Source: Wocania_A sp965224845 (lineage in GTDB: Bacteria > Bacteroidota > Bacteroidia > Flavobacteriales > Flavobacteriaceae). Taken from it: 64,000 nucleotides of DNA. The stretch spans positions 310,001-374,000 of the forward strand of contig CBDDAJ010000015.1 of assembly GCA_965224845.1 (NCBI GenBank), read 5' to 3'. The position numbers and the translations under genes are program-made. The notes below the pieces were generated by a model. It had not been told where the DNA came from, did not search any database, and saw only the letters and a list, made by a program, of their open reading frames with translations. Shown piece by piece: positions 60,611 through 64,000 of the stretch. Each line of letters opens with the position of its first letter. Positions within the stretch are counted from its first letter, which is position 1.

Positions 60611-63600
60611 ATGTCATTAAAAAAACTTCTTACTTCCGTATTGATTTTTACACTGGTTATATCCTGTAAAAAGAAAGTAATAGAAACCGATAATCTTTTC
60701 AAATTCAGAGATTATATTAGTTACACAACATCTGGAATTACATCTGTTACCAGTCCTATTCAAATTAATTTGGCTAACGAAGTTAAAGGTTGGGAAACAG
60801 GTACTGAAATCGCCAATAATGTTGTAAGTATAAAACCGCATGTAGAGGGTAAATTGACTGCTTTCAATAAGCACACGCTCCTTTTTACTCCAGATGAACA
60901 TTTGGATCCCGCTACAGAATATACCATTACAGTAAAGCTTGGAAGCATTTATAAAAATATGCCAAAGGGCTTTAAAGATTATACCTTTCAGTTTAAAACC
61001 ATCACCCCCAATTTTAATGTAGTTACAAATCATTTACAATCTTATAGTAAAAAATGGCAATACCTGGAGGGCGTCATAAAATCTGCCGATATTATATCTG
61101 TTAACGATGCCAAAACCTTAGTTAAGGCTTCTCAAAATGGCAAAAACCTGAATCTTGTTTTTAATGAAACCAGTAATAATTCTAAACATTTTGAATTTAA
61201 AATTGATAGTATTAATCGACAAATTGAAGACAGTAAAATTCTTGTAAAATGGAACGGCAAATCTATAAAAGCACCAAACAAAGGCGAAAACACCATCAAT
61301 ATTCCTGGAATAAATAACTTTACAATTGTTGATGTAGATGTTATTCAAACGCCAGAACAGCATCTTGCTATCAATTTTTCTGACCCGCTAAAGAAGCAAC
61401 AAAATTTTGATGGTTTAGTTAGTATTCAAAAAATTAAAACCCCTAAGTATATTGTTGACGGGAATGTATTAAAAGTATATCCTGACAGTAAATTAGTTGG
61501 CAATATACAGGTTGATGTTTTTCAAGGTATCAAAAACACCAGCGACTACAAATTAAAAAAATCTTTTTCTGAAATTATTGCTTTTGAAGAACTAAAGCCT
61601 CAAGTACGTTTAATTAGCAACGGAACTATTTTACCAAATTCTAAAGCATTAAAATTCAACTTTGAAGCTGTAAATTTAAGTGCTGTTGATGTTAGAATTA
61701 TTAAAATTTTTAAAGCCAATATCCTTCAATTTCTCCAAGACAATAATTTAAATAGCAATAACACCTATGATATAAAAAAAGTGGGGCGTCGGATTGCAAA
61801 ACAAACCATTCAGCTTCAAACTCCAGAAGAGAACACACGAAAATGGAAAGCTTATAGTATAGACTTATCAAAGTTTTTTAAAGCAGATGCAGGAGCTATT
61901 TATCGTATTGAATTAAGCTATAACAAAAGCTATTCATTATACGATTGCGATGTAAATTCAAATACTTCAAATGCTGAAGACGATGCGTATGACTCATATT
62001 ACGAAGCAGATTATTATGAAGATAATTTTAACAACATGTCTGCAGAAGAAGAAGATTTAAAAGAAGAAGCTTATTGGGATAATTTAATATACAGATATAA
62101 AAACTACAATTATAATTGGCGCGAAGAAAATAACCCATGTCATGATGCGTATTACAATGAACGCAAAATAGTTTCTCAAAATTTATTAGCTTCAAACCTA
62201 GGTGTTATCGCCAAACGAGGCACCAACAACTCCTATTATTTTGCTGTAACAAATATTTTAAATACTAATCCAGAAGCCGGAGCAAAGGTTACACTTTATA
62301 ACTTTCAGCAGCAAGAATTAGCTAGTAGAATTACAGACGAACAAGGTTTAATCACCATCGATTCTAATAAACATGCCAATTTTGCTATTGTTACAAAAGG
62401 ACAAAATACAACGTATGTAAAACTTTATGATGGGAACTCGTTATCACTAAGTAAATTTGATGTGTCTGGAAACCGTTTACAACGGGGGCTTAAAGGTTAT
62501 ATTTATGGAGAGCGTGGTGTTTGGAGGCCTGGAGACACATTATATTTAACCTTTATGTTAAACGACACCCATAATAAGCTCCCTAAAGGACATCCTGTTA
62601 AAATGGAAATTACTAACCCAAACGGAAAGTTAGTTTATAAAAATGTAACTGCAGATAACCTTAATAATTTTTACAAATTCACAGTTCCCACTTCTATTGA
62701 AGATAAAACAGGAACCTACAATGCCAAAGTTTCTGTTGGTGGTGCTACATTTTATAAAAGCTTAAAAATTGAAACTGTTAAACCTAATCGGTTAAAAATT
62801 AAAATAGATTTTGAGCATGATATCTTAACTAATAACACTCCATTAGAAGGCTCATTAGATATAAAATGGCTTCATGGGGCACCAGGAAAAAACTTAAAAG
62901 CAGAAATTAAAGCAAAATTTACGCCATCTTATAAAAGCTTTAAAAATTATAAAAACTATACTTTTAACGACCCTACACGTAAATTTCAAACTGAAGAGTT
63001 TAATGTTTTTGAGGGCAATGTTAACACTGAAGGCTTAGCAAAAATTAACACCAAATTAAACATTAGTAAAAACGCTCCAGGGATGCTAAAGGCTCAATTT
63101 TTAGTACGAGCCTTTGAAAACGGAGGTGATTTCTCTATGGATGCATTTACTAAATCCTATGCGCCTTATGAGTCGTTTGTTGGCTTACGATCTCCTAAAG
63201 GAAATGCTTATGGTTCGTTTTTTACAGATGAAAATCAAACCTTTGATGTTGTAGTTGTTGATGCCCACGGAAAACCTATTAAACGTAATAACCTTGAAGT
63301 AAAAGTATATAAAATTGAATGGCGCTGGTGGTGGAATTCATCATACGACAACCTATCTAGCTATGTGTCTAGTAGCTACCACAGGCCATATTTAAGCAAA
63401 AAAATAAATACTGATGCTAGTGGAAAAAGTACATTAAGCATCAACATTCCGGATAATGATCGTGGGCGATACCTCATCAGAATCATCGACCCTGTTAGTG
63501 GTCATGCCACAGGACGAACGGCTTACTTTTATAAAAACTGGTGGAGCAACTCTACCTCTGGAGATAAAGAAGCAGCAAAAATGCTTGTGTTTTCAGCAGA

Positions 63601-64000
63601 TAAAGAAACATATAACGTTAATGAAACAGCAAAAATCACCTTTCAGTCAGGTGGTGAAGGTCGCGCTTTAGTAAGTATAGAAAATGGCACCGAAGTTTTA
63701 GAACATAAATGGGTGAAGACACAACAAGGAGAAACTACGGTTACTATTCCTATAACCCCAGAAATGGCTCCAAATGTATTTGTAAACATATCGCTTTTGC
63801 AACCGCACGCCATTTCGGCAAACGATTTACCTATTCGATTATATGGCGTTATTCCTATGATGGTTGAAGACCCCAACACCAAATTAGAACCTCAGCTAAA
63901 AATGCCAGATGTATTGCGCCCTAAAGAAAGCTTTAAAGTCACTGTTTCAGAAAAAAACAACAAAGCCATGACCTATACAATAGCTATGGTTGAAGAAGGT
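60611..64000 (+). CDS. Bacterial alpha-2-macroglobulin family lipoprotein (5' part)
   Basis: The first 1130 codons are visible, without a stop, and the gene continues beyond the window. A lipobox (LVISCKKK) anchors it in the envelope. A series of macroglobulin beta-sandwich domains follows, including the bait-region-proximal signature GYIYGERGVWRPGDTLYLTFMLND, a KTVKPNRLKI-like segment and SLLQPHAISANDLPIRLYGVIPMMVEDPNTKLEP. A 60-residue Tyr/Asp/Glu-rich insertion lies around residues 455-515. E. coli YfhM traps proteases in the periplasm through a thioester, with PbpC encoded next door; the thioester region is not in the window. The ATG at 60611 gives a proper lipoprotein signal. Confidence 0.92.
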   Translation, partial: MSLKKLLTSVLIFTLVISCKKKVIETDNLFKFRDYISYTTSGITSVTSPIQINLANEVKGWETGTEIANNVVSIKPHVEGKLTAFNKHTLLFTPDEHLDPATEYTITVKLGSIYKNMPKGFKDYTFQFKTITPNFNVVTNHLQSYSKKWQYLEGVIKSADIISVNDAKTLVKASQNGKNLNLVFNETSNNSKHFEFKIDSINRQIEDSKILVKWNGKSIKAPNKGENTINIPGINNFTIVDVDVIQTPEQHLAINFSDPLKKQQNFDGLVSIQKIKTPKYIVDGNVLKVYPDSKLVGNIQVDVFQGIKNTSDYKLKKSFSEIIAFEELKPQVRLISNGTILPNSKALKFNFEAVNLSAVDVRIIKIFKANILQFLQDNNLNSNNTYDIKKVGRRIAKQTIQLQTPEENTRKWKAYSIDLSKFFKADAGAIYRIELSYNKSYSLYDCDVNSNTSNAEDDAYDSYYEADYYEDNFNNMSAEEEDLKEEAYWDNLIYRYKNYNYNWREENNPCHDAYYNERKIVSQNLLASNLGVIAKRGTNNSYYFAVTNILNTNPEAGAKVTLYNFQQQELASRITDEQGLITIDSNKHANFAIVTKGQNTTYVKLYDGNSLSLSKFDVSGNRLQRGLKGYIYGERGVWRPGDTLYLTFMLNDTHNKLPKGHPVKMEITNPNGKLVYKNVTADNLNNFYKFTVPTSIEDKTGTYNAKVSVGGATFYKSLKIETVKPNRLKIKIDFEHDILTNNTPLEGSLDIKWLHGAPGKNLKAEIKAKFTPSYKSFKNYKNYTFNDPTRKFQTEEFNVFEGNVNTEGLAKINTKLNISKNAPGMLKAQFLVRAFENGGDFSMDAFTKSYAPYESFVGLRSPKGNAYGSFFTDENQTFDVVVVDAHGKPIKRNNLEVKVYKIEWRWWWNSSYDNLSSYVSSSYHRPYLSKKINTDASGKSTLSINIPDNDRGRYLIRIIDPVSGHATGRTAYFYKNWWSNSTSGDKEAAKMLVFSADKETYNVNETAKITFQSGGEGRALVSIENGTEVLEHKWVKTQQGETTVTIPITPEMAPNVFVNISLLQPHAISANDLPIRLYGVIPMMVEDPNTKLEPQLKMPDVLRPKESFKVTVSEKNNKAMTYTIAMVEEG

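Noticed and set aside
60445..60669. 74-codon plus-strand ORF
   Set aside because: It overlaps the real signal peptide of the alpha-2-macroglobulin gene in another frame and has no coding pattern.

Overview
The window is a gene-dense, AT-rich stretch of a Bacteroidota chromosome, almost certainly from the family Flavobacteriaceae and probably a marine member. The evidence is the TAnnTTTG -7 promoter boxes, little sign of Shine-Dalgarno sites, T9SS C-terminal sorting domains, an HmuY/TonB-dependent receptor pair, a complete Bat (aerotolerance) locus, an ALDH7-type dehydrogenase and an exported sulfatase. I saw no rRNA, tRNA, transposase, phage gene or CRISPR array. This reads as core chromosome with scattered small repeats.

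Layout. 1-11.2 kb: the end of a YraN-type gene, then a TlpA-like thioredoxin with mfd, a TerB-domain protein, tex, a tiny T9SS-tail protein, and metG followed by an RDD membrane protein. 11.2-16.5 kb: a cluster of REP-like repeats, an S66 LD-carboxypeptidase, and an exported YceI / WD40 / FGE-like lipoprotein operon. That operon is divergent from a membrane-anchored winged-helix regulator, and four 7-mers at exact 11-bp spacing lie between them. 16.5-24.4 kb: a small exported protein, a HEAT-repeat gene, an ECF sigma factor with a putative anti-sigma partner, a DjlA-like TerB/DnaJ gene, a bacilliredoxin, a LysM/BON protein, a decayed-looking lipoprotein and gpsA. Five genes here carry about nine frameshifts, many in homopolymers, while the rest of the window shows none. 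Because gpsA is normally indispensable, sequence or assembly error is a serious explanation. 24.4-29.5 kb: an S9 peptidase, pheS, CvpA and two hypotheticals.

29.6-35.8 kb is the most interesting block. It holds ferritin, a cysteine-rich 47-residue peptide, an operon encoding an exported CbiX-type chelatase-like lipoprotein, a NosR/RnfG-like membrane protein (flavinylation motif plus two CxxxCP clusters) and a small Cys-containing protein, and, divergently, a TonB-dependent receptor with an HmuY haemophore-like lipoprotein. I read it as a candidate system for haem capture and iron extraction in the cell envelope, with ferritin as the sink.

35.9-41.2 kb: beta-carbonic anhydrase, two SulP transporters and a DUF2490 protein, a likely bicarbonate uptake operon. 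41.2-51.1 kb: the Bat locus (moxR, DUF58, BatD-like, batA, batB, an extra 168-aa gene, batC, batD, batE), whose spacers hold degenerate heptanucleotide repeats. One repeat array encodes a signal peptide. 51.2-64 kb: aldo-keto reductase, SDR, AlbA_2/Schlafen-type ATP-binding protein, ALDH7, a T9SS sulfatase, isoaspartyl peptidase, a CAP-domain lipoprotein and the first 1130 residues of a bacterial alpha-2-macroglobulin that runs off the end.

All calls come from reading the sequence. No database search was run, so family names rest on recognised motifs and gene order.
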